Shown piece by piece: positions 18,268 through 26,207 of a DNA stretch of 64,000 nucleotides. Under the pieces are notes generated by a model. That model did not search any database. It worked only from the letters and a program-made list of their open reading frames with translations, and was not told the DNA's origin. Origin of the DNA: Enterocloster hominis (ex Liu et al. 2021) (GTDB lineage Bacteria > Bacillota > Clostridia > Lachnospirales > Lachnospiraceae); NCBI GenBank assembly GCA_014385265.1, contig JACRTJ010000018.1:186001-250000 (forward strand), written 5' to 3'. How positions within the stretch are numbered: the first letter of the stretch is position 1; each line of letters begins with the position of its first letter. The translations under genes and the position numbers were made by a program.

Positions 18268-18657
18268 ATGGAAAAGATCAGACGGATCACTTTTGGCATT
18301 ATGCTGGCTGCTGTTGTCTGTGCGGCCGCTGCCTGCGGAAGAAATGATACCAATGGAAGCACCGCAGGACAAAGCTCCGGACGGGAGGAGTCTTCCACGG
18401 CTCCCGGAAGCAGGGCCACAGAGGAGGTGCCAGGGACCTCGGCCACAGGCGTTGACCTTCCCTCCGGCGAAAGCGGGACAGACGGAGAGAGCGGCGGCGT
18501 CATGCGGGATATGGTGGATGATGTGAAGGATGGAATGGAGGAGATCACCACCGGGACCACCGGGGCAGGAGAAAACGGCACATCCCATGGGACCGGGGAC
18601 GGAACGTCCGGCCAGATCACGGGAGGCGGGGCATCCGGCACCGCAGGCGGCCAGTAA
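18268..18657 (+). CDS. Small lipoprotein of unknown function
   Basis: The 129-residue precursor has a signal sequence and lipobox-like AAAC (Cys23), then a low-complexity Ser/Thr/Gly/Glu-rich chain with no predicted globular core (repeated TSGxxGTGDGT-like text near the end). It could be a surface tether or a sponge-like lipoprotein. Its ribosome binding site lies within the dapB terminator stem. I recognise no family. Composition resembles its neighbours, so there is no sign of recent transfer. Confidence 0.65.
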   Translation: MEKIRRITFGIMLAAVVCAAAACGRNDTNGSTAGQSSGREESSTAPGSRATEEVPGTSATGVDLPSGESGTDGESGGVMRDMVDDVKDGMEEITTGTTGAGENGTSHGTGDGTSGQITGGGASGTAGGQ

Positions 18658-18664
18658 ACAGGGG

Positions 18665-18705
18665 ACAGGGAGTAACACGAAAAATGTGGGACTCCCTCTT
18701 TTTAT
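18665..18705 (+). terminator. Rho-independent terminator after small lipoprotein
   Basis: GGGAGT (18668-18673) pairs with ACTCCC (18691-18696), with CAC/GTG pairing inside, followed by TCTTTTTATT. Confidence 0.75.
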
Positions 18706-18754
18706 TCCCAGGGAAATATGGTATTCTGGTTACATAGGAAAAGGAGGTGGAGCC

Positions 18755-19045
18755 ATCCGCTATGTATACAGGCCGTACCATCCGTGGCGGCATGGATACA
18801 GAAGAGAAAAAAGAAGGAAAGCGTTCTGGTTTTTCATAAGGCTCCTGCTGGTCCTGGAGCTTCTGGCAGCAGCTTCTTTCTATATAAAGGGGCATACAGT
18901 GGTGGAGGTTTCAAGGGAAGCGGCAGACGGTCCGCCGGAGCTGGAGGGGGACCGGTCAGGCGAGGTGTTCGGCATTGGGATCGAGTCCGGAGGCCCCCTG
19001 TTCTGGTTTCACAGAAAAACAGAGACGGAAACAGCCGGGCCGTAA
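18755..19045 (+). CDS. Small single-pass membrane protein with apparent ATC start
   Basis: This frame gives a 96-residue protein with a strongly basic head (IRYVYRPYHPWRHGYRREKR), one membrane helix (AFWFFIRLLLVLELLAAASF) and an acidic extracytoplasmic tail. The topology follows the positive-inside rule and looks genuine. A perfect AAGGAGG site sits 7 bases before ATC at 18755, but the frame has no ATG, GTG or TTG in the right place. Either ATC (a rare start, as ATT in infC) is used, or a base difference has removed ATG. Frames on either side give implausible proteins. Function unknown. Confidence 0.5.
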   Translation: MRYVYRPYHPWRHGYRREKRRKAFWFFIRLLLVLELLAAASFYIKGHTVVEVSREAADGPPELEGDRSGEVFGIGIESGGPLFWFHRKTETETAGP

Positions 19046-19053
19046 AGTTATTC

Positions 19054-19082
19054 TTGATTTTCCCAGAATGATGTATTATAAT
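19054..19082 (+). promoter_or_regulatory. Sigma-A type promoter for purC-purB
   Basis: TTGATT (19054-19059), 17-base spacer, TATAAT (19077-19082). The leader of about 80 bases contains a weak dyad (CTGTT ... AACAG, near 19091-19115) but no purine riboswitch pattern. Confidence 0.8.
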
Positions 19083-19166
19083 TCCTTCTGAACTGTTGCT
19101 GTTTTATTTGAACAGCTTATAAATGAACCAGTTACCAACTATCAAAAGAAAAGGATGGGCAAAGGA

Positions 19167-19883
19167 ATGAAAAAAGTTGATTTACTGTACGAAGGAAAAG
19201 CAAAAAAGGTTTATACAACAGAAGATCCTGACATCTTGATCGTAGATTATAAGGATGACGCCACTGCCATGGACGGTCTGAAAAAGGGCACCATCGTCGG
19301 CAAGGGAGCCATCAACAACCGCATGACCAACCACATCTTCAAGCTTCTGGAGAAGGAGGGGATCCCCACCCATTACGTGGAGGAGCTTTCCGACCGGGAA
19401 ACAGCAGTAAAGAAGGTGGAGATCGTTCCTTTGGAGGTCATCATCCGGAATATCACTGCCGGCAGCTTTGCAAAAAAGATGGGTGTGGAAGAGGGCATCG
19501 TGTTCAAGCGCCCCACTCTGGAGTTCAGCTATAAGAACGACGACCTTCACGATCCGTTCATCAATAAATATTATGCCCTGTCCCTGGAGCTGGCCACTGA
19601 GGAAGAGATCGACACCATCACAGAATACGCCTTCAAGGTAAACGAAGTGATGAAGAAATATTTTGACAGCCTGGGCATCGACCTGGTGGACTTTAAGATC
19701 GAGTTCGGCCGCCACAAGGGCCAGATCATCCTGGCTGACGAGGTTTCCCCGGATACCTGCCGTCTCTGGGATAAGGAGACCCATGAGAAGCTAGACAAGG
19801 ACCGTTTCAGAAGAGACATGGGCAACGTGGAGGACGCATACAACGAGGTATTCAGACGCCTTGGGATCGAGGACAGAAAATAG
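19167..19883 (+). CDS. purC: SAICAR synthase (phosphoribosylaminoimidazole-succinocarboxamide synthase)
   Basis: PurC joins aspartate to CAIR with ATP in de novo purine synthesis. The 238-residue protein begins KKVDLLYEGKAKKVY, the family start, and contains EVIIRNITAGSFAKKMG and the signature LVDFKIEFGR followed by ILADEVSPDTCRLWD. ATG 19155 is also in frame, but homology favours 19167; the ribosome binding site is poorly placed for either. purB follows 20 bases later in the same operon. The next purine gene, purA, is separated by a LysR gene, and purL lies 20 kb away. Confidence 0.95.
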   Translation: MKKVDLLYEGKAKKVYTTEDPDILIVDYKDDATAMDGLKKGTIVGKGAINNRMTNHIFKLLEKEGIPTHYVEELSDRETAVKKVEIVPLEVIIRNITAGSFAKKMGVEEGIVFKRPTLEFSYKNDDLHDPFINKYYALSLELATEEEIDTITEYAFKVNEVMKKYFDSLGIDLVDFKIEFGRHKGQIILADEVSPDTCRLWDKETHEKLDKDRFRRDMGNVEDAYNEVFRRLGIEDRK

Positions 19884-19903
19884 TATAGGAAAAGAGGAAT
19901 ATC

Positions 19904-21334
19904 ATGTACGACAGATACCAAAGCCCTCTCTCTGAGAGATATGCAAGCAGGGAAATGCAGTACATCTTCTCCCCGGAAAAGAAATTCCGCACCTGGAGAA
20001 AGCTCTGGATCGCCCTGGCTGAGACGGAAAAGGAACTGGGCCTGCCGATCACCCAGGAGCAGATCGATGAGCTGAAGGCCCACAAGGACGATATTAACTT
20101 CGATGTGGCAAAGGAAAGGGAAAAGCTGGTACGCCACGACGTTATGTCCCACGTATACGCCTACGGCCTCCAGTGTCCCAACGCCAAGGGGATCATCCAC
20201 CTGGGCGCCACCTCCTGCTATGTGGGGGACAATACGGACATTATCCTGATGACAGAGGCCCTTAAGCTGGTGAGGAAGAAGCTGGTGAACGTGATGGCGG
20301 AGCTGGCTTCCTTTGCGGAGAAGTATAAGGACCAGCCCACCCTGGCCTTCACCCATTTCCAGCCGGCCCAGCCCACCACTGTGGGAAAGCGGGCCACTTT
20401 ATGGCTTATGGAGTTAAAGCTGGATCTGGACGACCTGGACTATGTGATCTCCTCCATGAAGATGTTAGGCTCTAAGGGGACCACCGGAACCCAGGCCAGC
20501 TTCCTGGAGCTGTTTGACGGGGACCATGAAAAATGCCGGAGGGCCGATCAGATGATCGCAGAGAAGATGGGCTTTACGGGCTGCTTCCCGGTTTCCGGCC
20601 AGACGTATTCCCGGAAAGTGGACAGCCGCGTGCTCTCCGTCCTGGCGGGCATCGCCCAGAGCGCCCATAAATTCTCCAACGACATCCGTCTCCTCCAGCA
20701 CTTAAAGGAAGTGGAGGAGCCCTTTGAGAAGAACCAGATCGGTTCCTCTGCCATGGCGTATAAGAGAAATCCCATGAGGAGCGAGCGGATCGCTTCCCTG
20801 GCCAACTATGTGATGGCAGATATGATGAACCCCATGCTGGTGGCGTCCACCCAGTGGTTTGAACGGACCCTGGATGATTCTGCCAACAAGCGGCTTTCCA
20901 TCCCCGAGGGCTTCCTGGCTGTGGACGGGATCCTGGACCTTTACCTCAATGTGGTGGACGGTCTTGTGGTATATCCCAAGGTCATTGAAAAGCGCCTGAT
21001 GTCCGAGCTGCCGTTTATGGCGACCGAAAACATCATGATGGATGCAGTAAAGGCCGGCGGGGACCGCCAGGAGCTCCATGAGAGGATCCGGGAGCTTTCC
21101 ATGGAGGCCGGAAGGAATGTAAAGGCGGAAGGCAAAGACAATAACCTTCTGGAGCTGATCGCCGCAGACCCGTCCTTCAATCTGACCCTGGAGGAGCTTA
21201 AAAAGACCATGGACCCGAAAAAGTACGTGGGCCGCGCTCCCCAGCAGGTGGAGGAGTTCCTGGATGAGGTGATCCGTCCCGTTCTGGAGGAAAATAAAGA
21301 TCTTCTCGGCATCAAGGCTGAGATCAACGTATAG
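19904..21334 (+). CDS. purB: Adenylosuccinate lyase
   Basis: PurB acts twice in purine synthesis, cleaving fumarate from SAICAR and from adenylosuccinate. The 476-residue protein shows the superfamily signature [15 protein letters not shown] (residues about 282-296) and substrate motifs [10 protein letters not shown] and [11 protein letters not shown]. Its length is that of the longer animal/clostridial type. The ATG follows AAAGAGGAATATC. It directly follows purC and is followed after 14 bases by a LysR regulator. Confidence 0.95.
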   Translation: MYDRYQSPLSERYASREMQYIFSPEKKFRTWRKLWIALAETEKELGLPITQEQIDELKAHKDDINFDVAKEREKLVRHDVMSHVYAYGLQCPNAKGIIHLGATSCYVGDNTDIILMTEALKLVRKKLVNVMAELASFAEKYKDQPTLAFTHFQPAQPTTVGKRATLWLMELKLDLDDLDYVISSMKMLGSKGTTGTQASFLELFDGDHEKCRRADQMIAEKMGFTGCFPVSGQTYSRKVDSRVLSVLAGIAQSAHKFSNDIRLLQHLKEVEEPFEKNQIGSSAMAYKRNPMRSERIASLANYVMADMMNPMLVASTQWFERTLDDSANKRLSIPEGFLAVDGILDLYLNVVDGLVVYPKVIEKRLMSELPFMATENIMMDAVKAGGDRQELHERIRELSMEAGRNVKAEGKDNNLLELIAADPSFNLTLEELKKTMDPKKYVGRAPQQVEEFLDEVIRPVLEENKDLLGIKAEINV

Positions 21335-21348
21335 GCTGGCGTTTATTC

Positions 21349-22251
21349 ATGGATACCAGCAGTATCAATACGGAATATTATAAAGTGTTTTATTATGTAG
21401 GGCGTCTCGGCAGCATCACCGCTGCGGCAGAGGCGCTCTGCATTTCCCAGCCGGCGGTGAGCCAGGCGGTGAAACAGCTGGAGAAGGCGTTAAACAGCCA
21501 GCTCTTTATCCGGACCCAGAAGGGCGTCCGGCTGACGGCCGAGGGGGAGCTTTTGTTTCCCTATGTGGAGCGGGGGATCGAAAATCTCCTGGACGGAGAG
21601 CGGATGTTAAGGCGTCTGGTGGATCTGGACATGGGTGAGGTACGCATCGGAGCCAGTGATATGACCCTGCAGTTTTACCTGCTCCCCCACCTGGAGCGGT
21701 TCCATGGCCGGTATCCCAATATCAAGGTCATGGTATCCAACGCCCCGACGCCGGAGACCATCCAGTCCCTGTATGAGGGAAGGATCGATTTCGGTGTGGT
21801 CAGCACGCCCTTTGACGCCAGACCGGAGGTGGCGGTCAGGCCGGTGAAAAAGATCCGGAACGTTTTTGTTGCCGGAAGCCAGTACCAGAGCCTCAAAGGA
21901 AAACGGCTGGAGTACGGGGCTTTAATGGATCTGCCCTGTATCTTTCTGGAGAAGAATACCAGTACCCGGCGGTTTATGGACCAGTTTCTGGAAGAGCGGG
22001 GTATTTTTTTGGAGCCGGAGTTTGAGCTGGCCACCAGCGATATGGTGGTCCAGTTTGCTATGCGGAATCTGGGCATTGGCTGTGTGATGGATGAATTTGC
22101 CAGGGAGAAGATCGAAGCCGGAGAGCTTTTTGAGCTGACCTTTGGTGAGAGGATGCCGGACCGGGAGATCTGTATTGTAACGGATCGGAAGAATCCCGTT
22201 TCTCCGGCAGGGGAACGGTTTCTGGAGGTGCTGGGAGCATCGGGAATATAA
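21349..22251 (+). CDS. LysR family transcriptional regulator
   Basis: The 300-residue protein has an N-terminal winged helix-turn-helix (residues 5-65: GSITAAAEALCISQPAVSQA) and a C-terminal effector-binding domain of the LysR type. It starts 14 bases after purB with a weak ribosome binding site, so translation may depend on coupling to purB. Its position between purB and purA is suggestive, but LysR proteins usually regulate divergent genes, and none is present here. Ligand and targets unknown. Confidence 0.9.
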   Translation: MDTSSINTEYYKVFYYVGRLGSITAAAEALCISQPAVSQAVKQLEKALNSQLFIRTQKGVRLTAEGELLFPYVERGIENLLDGERMLRRLVDLDMGEVRIGASDMTLQFYLLPHLERFHGRYPNIKVMVSNAPTPETIQSLYEGRIDFGVVSTPFDARPEVAVRPVKKIRNVFVAGSQYQSLKGKRLEYGALMDLPCIFLEKNTSTRRFMDQFLEERGIFLEPEFELATSDMVVQFAMRNLGIGCVMDEFAREKIEAGELFELTFGERMPDREICIVTDRKNPVSPAGERFLEVLGASGI

Positions 22252-22284
22252 TATAGGATTATGGGAAATATAAGCAATATTTTC

Positions 22285-22313
22285 TTTACTTATGGACCTT
22301 TCTGGTATACACT
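22285..22313 (+). promoter_or_regulatory. Possible purA promoter
   Basis: TTTACT (22285-22290), 17-base spacer, TACACT (22308-22313); an alternative -10 TATACA lies two bases earlier. Confidence 0.5.
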
Positions 22314-22377
22314 AAGGATGCGTCAGAGATCAGAAAGAGCTCTGGCAGACCGACACACATCCAAAGGAGGATCAACA

Positions 22378-23658
22378 ATGGTTCGAGCAATCGTAGGAGC
22401 CAACTGGGGCGACGAGGGAAAAGGCAAGATCACCGATATGCTGGCAAAGGAGTCTGATATCATCATCCGCTTCCAGGGAGGGAGCAATGCGGGCCACACC
22501 ATCATCAACGATTACGGGAAGTTTGCCCTGCACATCCTTCCGTCCGGCGTTTTTTATGATCATACCACCAGCATCATCGGAAACGGGGTTGCCCTCAATA
22601 TCCCGTATCTGATCGGCGAGCTGAAGGACATCACCAGCAAGGGTGTTCCCATGCCCAGGATCCTGGTGTCAGACCGGGCCCAGATCATGATGCCGTATCA
22701 CATCCTGTTTGATACTTACGAGGAAGCCAGACTGGCGGGAAGGTCCTTCGGTTCCACGAAATCGGGCATTGCACCGTTTTATTCAGATAAATATGCAAAG
22801 ATCGGCTTCCAGGTCTGTGAGCTGTTCGGGGACGAGACTGCGCTGATGGAGAAGCTGGAGAACGTATGCGCCTTAAAGAACGTGCTGCTGGAGCATTTAT
22901 ACCATAAGCCGCTGCTGGATCCGAAAGAACTGTTCGATACCATGATGGAATATAAAGAGATGATCGCGCCCTATGTATGCGACGTTTCCAGATATCTGCA
23001 TGATGCATTAAAGGAAGGGAAGAATATTCTGTTAGAGGGCCAGCTGGGCTCCTTAAAGGACCCGGACCACGGGATCTACCCCATGGTTACCTCTTCCTCC
23101 ACACTGGCTGCCTACGGTGCCATCGGCGCCGGGATCCCGCCCTATGAGATCAAAAATATCACCACCGTTGTAAAGGCGTATTCCAGCGCTGTGGGCGCAG
23201 GGGCCTTTGTCAGCGAGATCTTTGGAGACGAGGCTGACGAGCTGCGGCGCAGGGGCGGAGACGGAGGTGAGTTCGGAGCCACCACAGGCCGGCCCAGACG
23301 GATGGGATGGTTTGACGCCGTGGCCACCCGGTACGGCTGCCGGGTCCAGGGAACCACAGAGGCTGTCCTGACGGTGTTAGACGTTCTGGGATATCTGGAT
23401 GAGATCCCCATCTGCGTGGGATACGAGATCGACGGGAAGATCACAAAGGATTTCCCCACCACTCCGGATCTGGAGCGGGCAAAGCCGGTGTATAAAACAC
23501 TTCCGGGATGGAAATGTGAGATCCGGGGCATTAAGAAATACGAGGAGCTGCCGGAAAACTGCCGGAAATATGTGGAGACCATCGAAGAGGAGCTGGGCGT
23601 TCCGGTGACCATGGTATCCAACGGACCGGGAAGGGACGACATCATCTTCAGAAGGTAA
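22378..23658 (+). CDS. purA: Adenylosuccinate synthetase
   Basis: PurA makes adenylosuccinate from IMP, aspartate and GTP, the first step from IMP to AMP. The 426-residue protein has the GTP-binding start GANWGDEGKGKITD with the catalytic Asp, NAGHTI with the catalytic His, and the conserved GATTGRPRRMGWFD region. I chose ATG 22378, after AAAGGAGGATCAACA; the frame is open further upstream through non-conserved sequence. It has its own promoter and is followed by the divergent/antisense region at 23732. Confidence 0.95.
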   Translation: MVRAIVGANWGDEGKGKITDMLAKESDIIIRFQGGSNAGHTIINDYGKFALHILPSGVFYDHTTSIIGNGVALNIPYLIGELKDITSKGVPMPRILVSDRAQIMMPYHILFDTYEEARLAGRSFGSTKSGIAPFYSDKYAKIGFQVCELFGDETALMEKLENVCALKNVLLEHLYHKPLLDPKELFDTMMEYKEMIAPYVCDVSRYLHDALKEGKNILLEGQLGSLKDPDHGIYPMVTSSSTLAAYGAIGAGIPPYEIKNITTVVKAYSSAVGAGAFVSEIFGDEADELRRRGGDGGEFGATTGRPRRMGWFDAVATRYGCRVQGTTEAVLTVLDVLGYLDEIPICVGYEIDGKITKDFPTTPDLERAKPVYKTLPGWKCEIRGIKKYEELPENCRKYVETIEEELGVPVTMVSNGPGRDDIIFRR

Positions 23659-23731
23659 GCGGCGCTCCCCACATAGCGCGGGGACAGAAGAGAGTTTCAG
23701 AAAACAGTAAGAAAACGGAAAGAAAGCGCCG

Positions 23732-23760
23732 TTGCAGACGGCCGGGAAAAAGGGTATAAT
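23732..23760 (+). promoter_or_regulatory. Strong promoter antisense to the 66-aa membrane gene
   Basis: TTGCAG (23732-23737), 17-base spacer, TATAAT (23755-23760). Transcription would begin near 23767, exactly at the 3' end of the minus-strand gene at 23765-23965, cross it in antisense, and continue to the wall-binding protein gene at 24077. Confidence 0.7.
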
Positions 23761-23764
23761 GGAG

Positions 23765-23965
23765 CTACTCCATATCCTTATCCCGGTCGTCTTTTTTCAG
23801 CTTTACGAATATGAGAAAGCCGTAAATAAGGACGGGAACGATCATCACCACAAAAACAAGGGCCATGAGGATGTTGGCGGGAGCTCCGGTGACAGCCAGG
23901 ACGATGAGAGCCAGGAATGCGGCCACTGCGGCCAGGATCCCGGCCCAGGCAAGGATTCGTTTCAT
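23765..23965 (-). CDS. Small two-helix membrane protein
   Basis: The 66-residue protein has two hydrophobic segments (residues 4-26 and 31-55) joined by a short GAPAN turn and a charged C-terminal tail (KLKKDDRDKDME). A perfect AAAGGAGG lies 7 bases before its ATG, which is strong support that it is real. I recognise no family; hairpin membrane proteins of this size often modulate larger membrane complexes. A plus-strand promoter at 23732-23760 fires across it in antisense. Confidence 0.75.
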   Translation of the reverse strand: MKRILAWAGILAAVAAFLALIVLAVTGAPANILMALVFVVMIVPVLIYGFLIFVKLKKDDRDKDME

Positions 23966-24076
23966 GAGGATCCTCCTTTCATAAGCAGATTGTATGGGCA
24001 GGCTGCCTGTACTGGAGCTATTATAGCGCAGACACAGAGGATTGAAAAGGACGAGAACAGATTTTTGGAGGGAAAT

Positions 24077-25150
24077 ATGAAAAACAGGAAACCATACGAA
24101 GGAAAATGGATGGCAGCAGCGGCCCTGGGAGCGCTTTTTTCACTCCAGGCCGTATGCACCGCCTTTGGAGCCGACGGGACCTGGATCCCCGACGGGAACC
24201 GGTGGAAATATGAGCGGTCCGATGGAAGCATGGCGGCGGGCACATGGGAGGACATCGACGGAGAGTGGTACCATTTCGGGTCCGATTCTTATATGCAGAC
24301 CGGATGGCAGAAGGTGGGCAATCTCCGGTACTTTTTTGAGGACGGAGGCACCCTGGCGGAGGGCTGGAGCTGCTACACCGGCGACGGGGATGAAAAATGG
24401 TATTATTATGATGAAAACGGAAACGTGCGGATCCACTGGCAGGAGATCGGGGGAAAGTGGTACTGGTTCAATTCCTCCGGCGTTCTGAACCTGGAAGCCT
24501 CAAAGACCATCGGCGGCCGGAAATTCTATTTCCATGAGGACGGCAGCATGGTGGGAAACGAATATGTGGGCTTCCGCTATTTTAATATGGACGGCCAGCC
24601 CGACGAGCAGTACTTCATTACGGCAGAACGCCAGGATGGAGGAAAGATCTCTGTGGAGGAGACCGTAAAAGACGAGATCGCTGAAAAGATCAACGCCCTT
24701 CCGGCAGGCTGGAGAAAGAAGTTTTTAGACGACGGCTATAAGTTCATCTACTGTCCGGAGAAGGGATATTACGGGGCCGTTAAGGATGAGGAGACCGGGG
24801 ACCGGTTCTATATCCGCCATAAGCTCAGCAAGGCGGACCATTACCTGCGTTTTTCCGAGCCGGACGCCATCTGGGCCGGATTTGGGGAATATATGTACCT
24901 GAATATGAAAAAGGAACTGCGGGATTACGATTTTTCCTGGTGGGTGCGCCGCCGCTCCTATGAGCTGTCGGAGATGACGGATATTCCCGAGGCCCTTTAC
25001 GACGATTACCAGACCATGTTCGGCCTTTTGTACGCCGATTATATGGACGAGGAGAAACGGCCGCAGATGGAGGTGCTGCTGGACGATATCTGCTGGATCT
25101 TTGAAAAGATCCTGGATACCCGGAACGAGGACGGTACCAGGACGCGCTAG
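24077..25150 (+). CDS. Secreted choline/cell-wall-binding repeat protein
   Basis: The 357-residue precursor has a signal peptide (MKNRKPYEGKWMAAAALGAL, cleavage near AFGADG) and then at least five aromatic repeats of the wall-binding type (residues about 35-185: WEDIDGEWYHFGSDSYMQTG, WQKVGNLRYFFEDGGTLAEG, WQEIGGKWYWFNSSG). These repeats anchor proteins to choline or glycan on the wall. The C-terminal 170 residues form a separate charged and aromatic domain that I do not recognise, so the repeats are at the N-terminus with a cargo domain behind. ATG follows TTTGGAGGGAAAT. A long leader from the 23755 promoter is possible. Confidence 0.85.
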   Translation: MKNRKPYEGKWMAAAALGALFSLQAVCTAFGADGTWIPDGNRWKYERSDGSMAAGTWEDIDGEWYHFGSDSYMQTGWQKVGNLRYFFEDGGTLAEGWSCYTGDGDEKWYYYDENGNVRIHWQEIGGKWYWFNSSGVLNLEASKTIGGRKFYFHEDGSMVGNEYVGFRYFNMDGQPDEQYFITAERQDGGKISVEETVKDEIAEKINALPAGWRKKFLDDGYKFIYCPEKGYYGAVKDEETGDRFYIRHKLSKADHYLRFSEPDAIWAGFGEYMYLNMKKELRDYDFSWWVRRRSYELSEMTDIPEALYDDYQTMFGLLYADYMDEEKRPQMEVLLDDICWIFEKILDTRNEDGTRTR

Positions 25151-25165
25151 GGAAGAAAGTACCGC

Positions 25166-25194
25166 TTGACGGATGGGATGCAAGCTGTTACTAT
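25166..25194 (+). promoter_or_regulatory. Sigma-A type promoter of the GntR-mcsA-mcsB-clpC operon
   Basis: TTGACG (25166-25171), 17-base spacer, TACTAT (25189-25194), 39 bases before the GntR start. I see no CtsR-type direct heptad operator (GGTCAAA repeats) around it. Confidence 0.85.
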
Positions 25195-25207
25195 ATGAAT
25201 ATAACAG
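25185..25207. promoter_or_regulatory. Candidate operator overlapping the -10
   Basis: Inverted repeat CTGTTA (25185-25190) and TAACAG (25202-25207), with TATA on both inner sides, overlaps the -10 and likely start site. GntR proteins of the YtrA group commonly repress their own operon through such a dyad. Confidence 0.5.
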
Positions 25208-25232
25208 TTGTTACAGGAAAGACGGTGAGTGG

Positions 25233-25610
25233 ATGATACTAAAGATCGATTTTGAAAGCGAGGAGGCTTTATACGTACAGCTCTGCAACCAGATCATCCG
25301 GGGCATCGCCACGGAAACGCTGCATGAGGGAGACAGCCTGCCTTCGGTGAGACAGCTTGCGGACGAGATCGGAATTAACATGCATACGGTCAATAAAGCA
25401 TATTCTGTGTTAAAACAGGAAGGTTTCCTGCGCCTGGACCGGAGGAGGGGGGCCGTCATTGCCCTGGATATGGATAAACTGAGGGCCATGGACGAAATGA
25501 AGGATGATCTGGCCCTGATCGTTGCCCGGGGGATCTGCCGGGATGTGGGCCGGGACCAGGTCCACGCCCTGGTGGATGAGCTCTATGATGAGTTCCTGGG
25601 GCAGGAATAA
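25233..25610 (+). CDS. GntR family (YtrA-type) regulator heading the clpC operon
   Basis: The 125-residue protein has a GntR winged helix (residues 10-78: EALYVQLCNQIIRGIA, GDSLPSVRQLADEIGINMHT) and only a short C-terminal helical extension, as in the YtrA subgroup, which regulates by simple dimerisation. The ATG follows GGTGAGTGG. It stands exactly where ctsR precedes mcsA in Bacillus, Listeria and many Clostridia, and probably replaces CtsR as the operon's repressor. mcsA begins 12 bases after it. Confidence 0.85.
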   Translation: MILKIDFESEEALYVQLCNQIIRGIATETLHEGDSLPSVRQLADEIGINMHTVNKAYSVLKQEGFLRLDRRRGAVIALDMDKLRAMDEMKDDLALIVARGICRDVGRDQVHALVDELYDEFLGQE

Positions 25611-25622
25611 AGGAGGAAGCCT

Positions 25623-26207
25623 ATGCTTTGCGAACAATGCAGAAAGCGGGAAGCGACCGTAAAATATGTGGAGGTGGCCGGAGGAGTGAAAACAGAGCAC
25701 AACCTCTGCGCCCAGTGTGCCGGAAAGCTGGACCTGGGGCAGTATTCGGCGCTGTTTGAGGGAGAATTTCCTCTGGGAAAGCTGCTTTCGGGGCTTCTTG
25801 GGATCCCGGATGCAGCCCAGGATGAGAGCCGGTTTGCAGGCGTGGTCTGCCCTGTCTGCGGCACCACCTATGAGGACTTTGTAAAGAACAGCCGGTTTGG
25901 ATGTGGGGACTGTTACAGCGTGTTCGATCCGTTGATCGGCGAAAATATCCGGCATCTCCAGGGCAGCGAGCGCCATGTGGGGAAACGGCCCGCTGCGTAT
26001 GGGGACACGGCAGAAAAGACGGCCTCCGGGGAAGATCTGGGGGACCAGGAAGCAAAAGCCCCGGAAGCGGGAGAGGACCGGATCCAGAGGCTTTCCTTAC
26101 AGCTTAAAAACGCGGTCCGGAGAGAGGATTACCAGGAGGCCGCAAGGCTCCGGGATGAGATCCGGGGACTGAAGGAGGAAGCAGACCAGAATGGAAAAAT
26201 GGTTTGA
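25623..26207 (+). CDS. mcsA: McsA-like activator of protein arginine kinase (UVR motif)
   Basis: McsA activates the arginine kinase McsB and is a zinc protein. The 194-residue protein has four Cys pairs, two at the start (C3-x2-C6, C29-x2-C32) and two in the middle (CPVCGTTYEDF, FGCGDC), then a C-terminal UVR motif (LKNAVRREDYQEAARLRDEI) that in this family meets ClpC. Its position between the GntR regulator and mcsB matches the family role. It overlaps mcsB by 17 bases. Confidence 0.9.
   Translation: MLCEQCRKREATVKYVEVAGGVKTEHNLCAQCAGKLDLGQYSALFEGEFPLGKLLSGLLGIPDAAQDESRFAGVVCPVCGTTYEDFVKNSRFGCGDCYSVFDPLIGENIRHLQGSERHVGKRPAAYGDTAEKTASGEDLGDQEAKAPEAGEDRIQRLSLQLKNAVRREDYQEAARLRDEIRGLKEEADQNGKMV

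Noticed and set aside
18718..19071. 117-codon plus frame overlapping the small membrane protein
   Set aside because: Its protein is Arg/Ser/Gly-rich without plausible topology; the frame at 18755-19045 has a good site and helix.
19083..19166. Possible purine riboswitch before purC
   Set aside because: The leader is too short and has none of the conserved junction bases.
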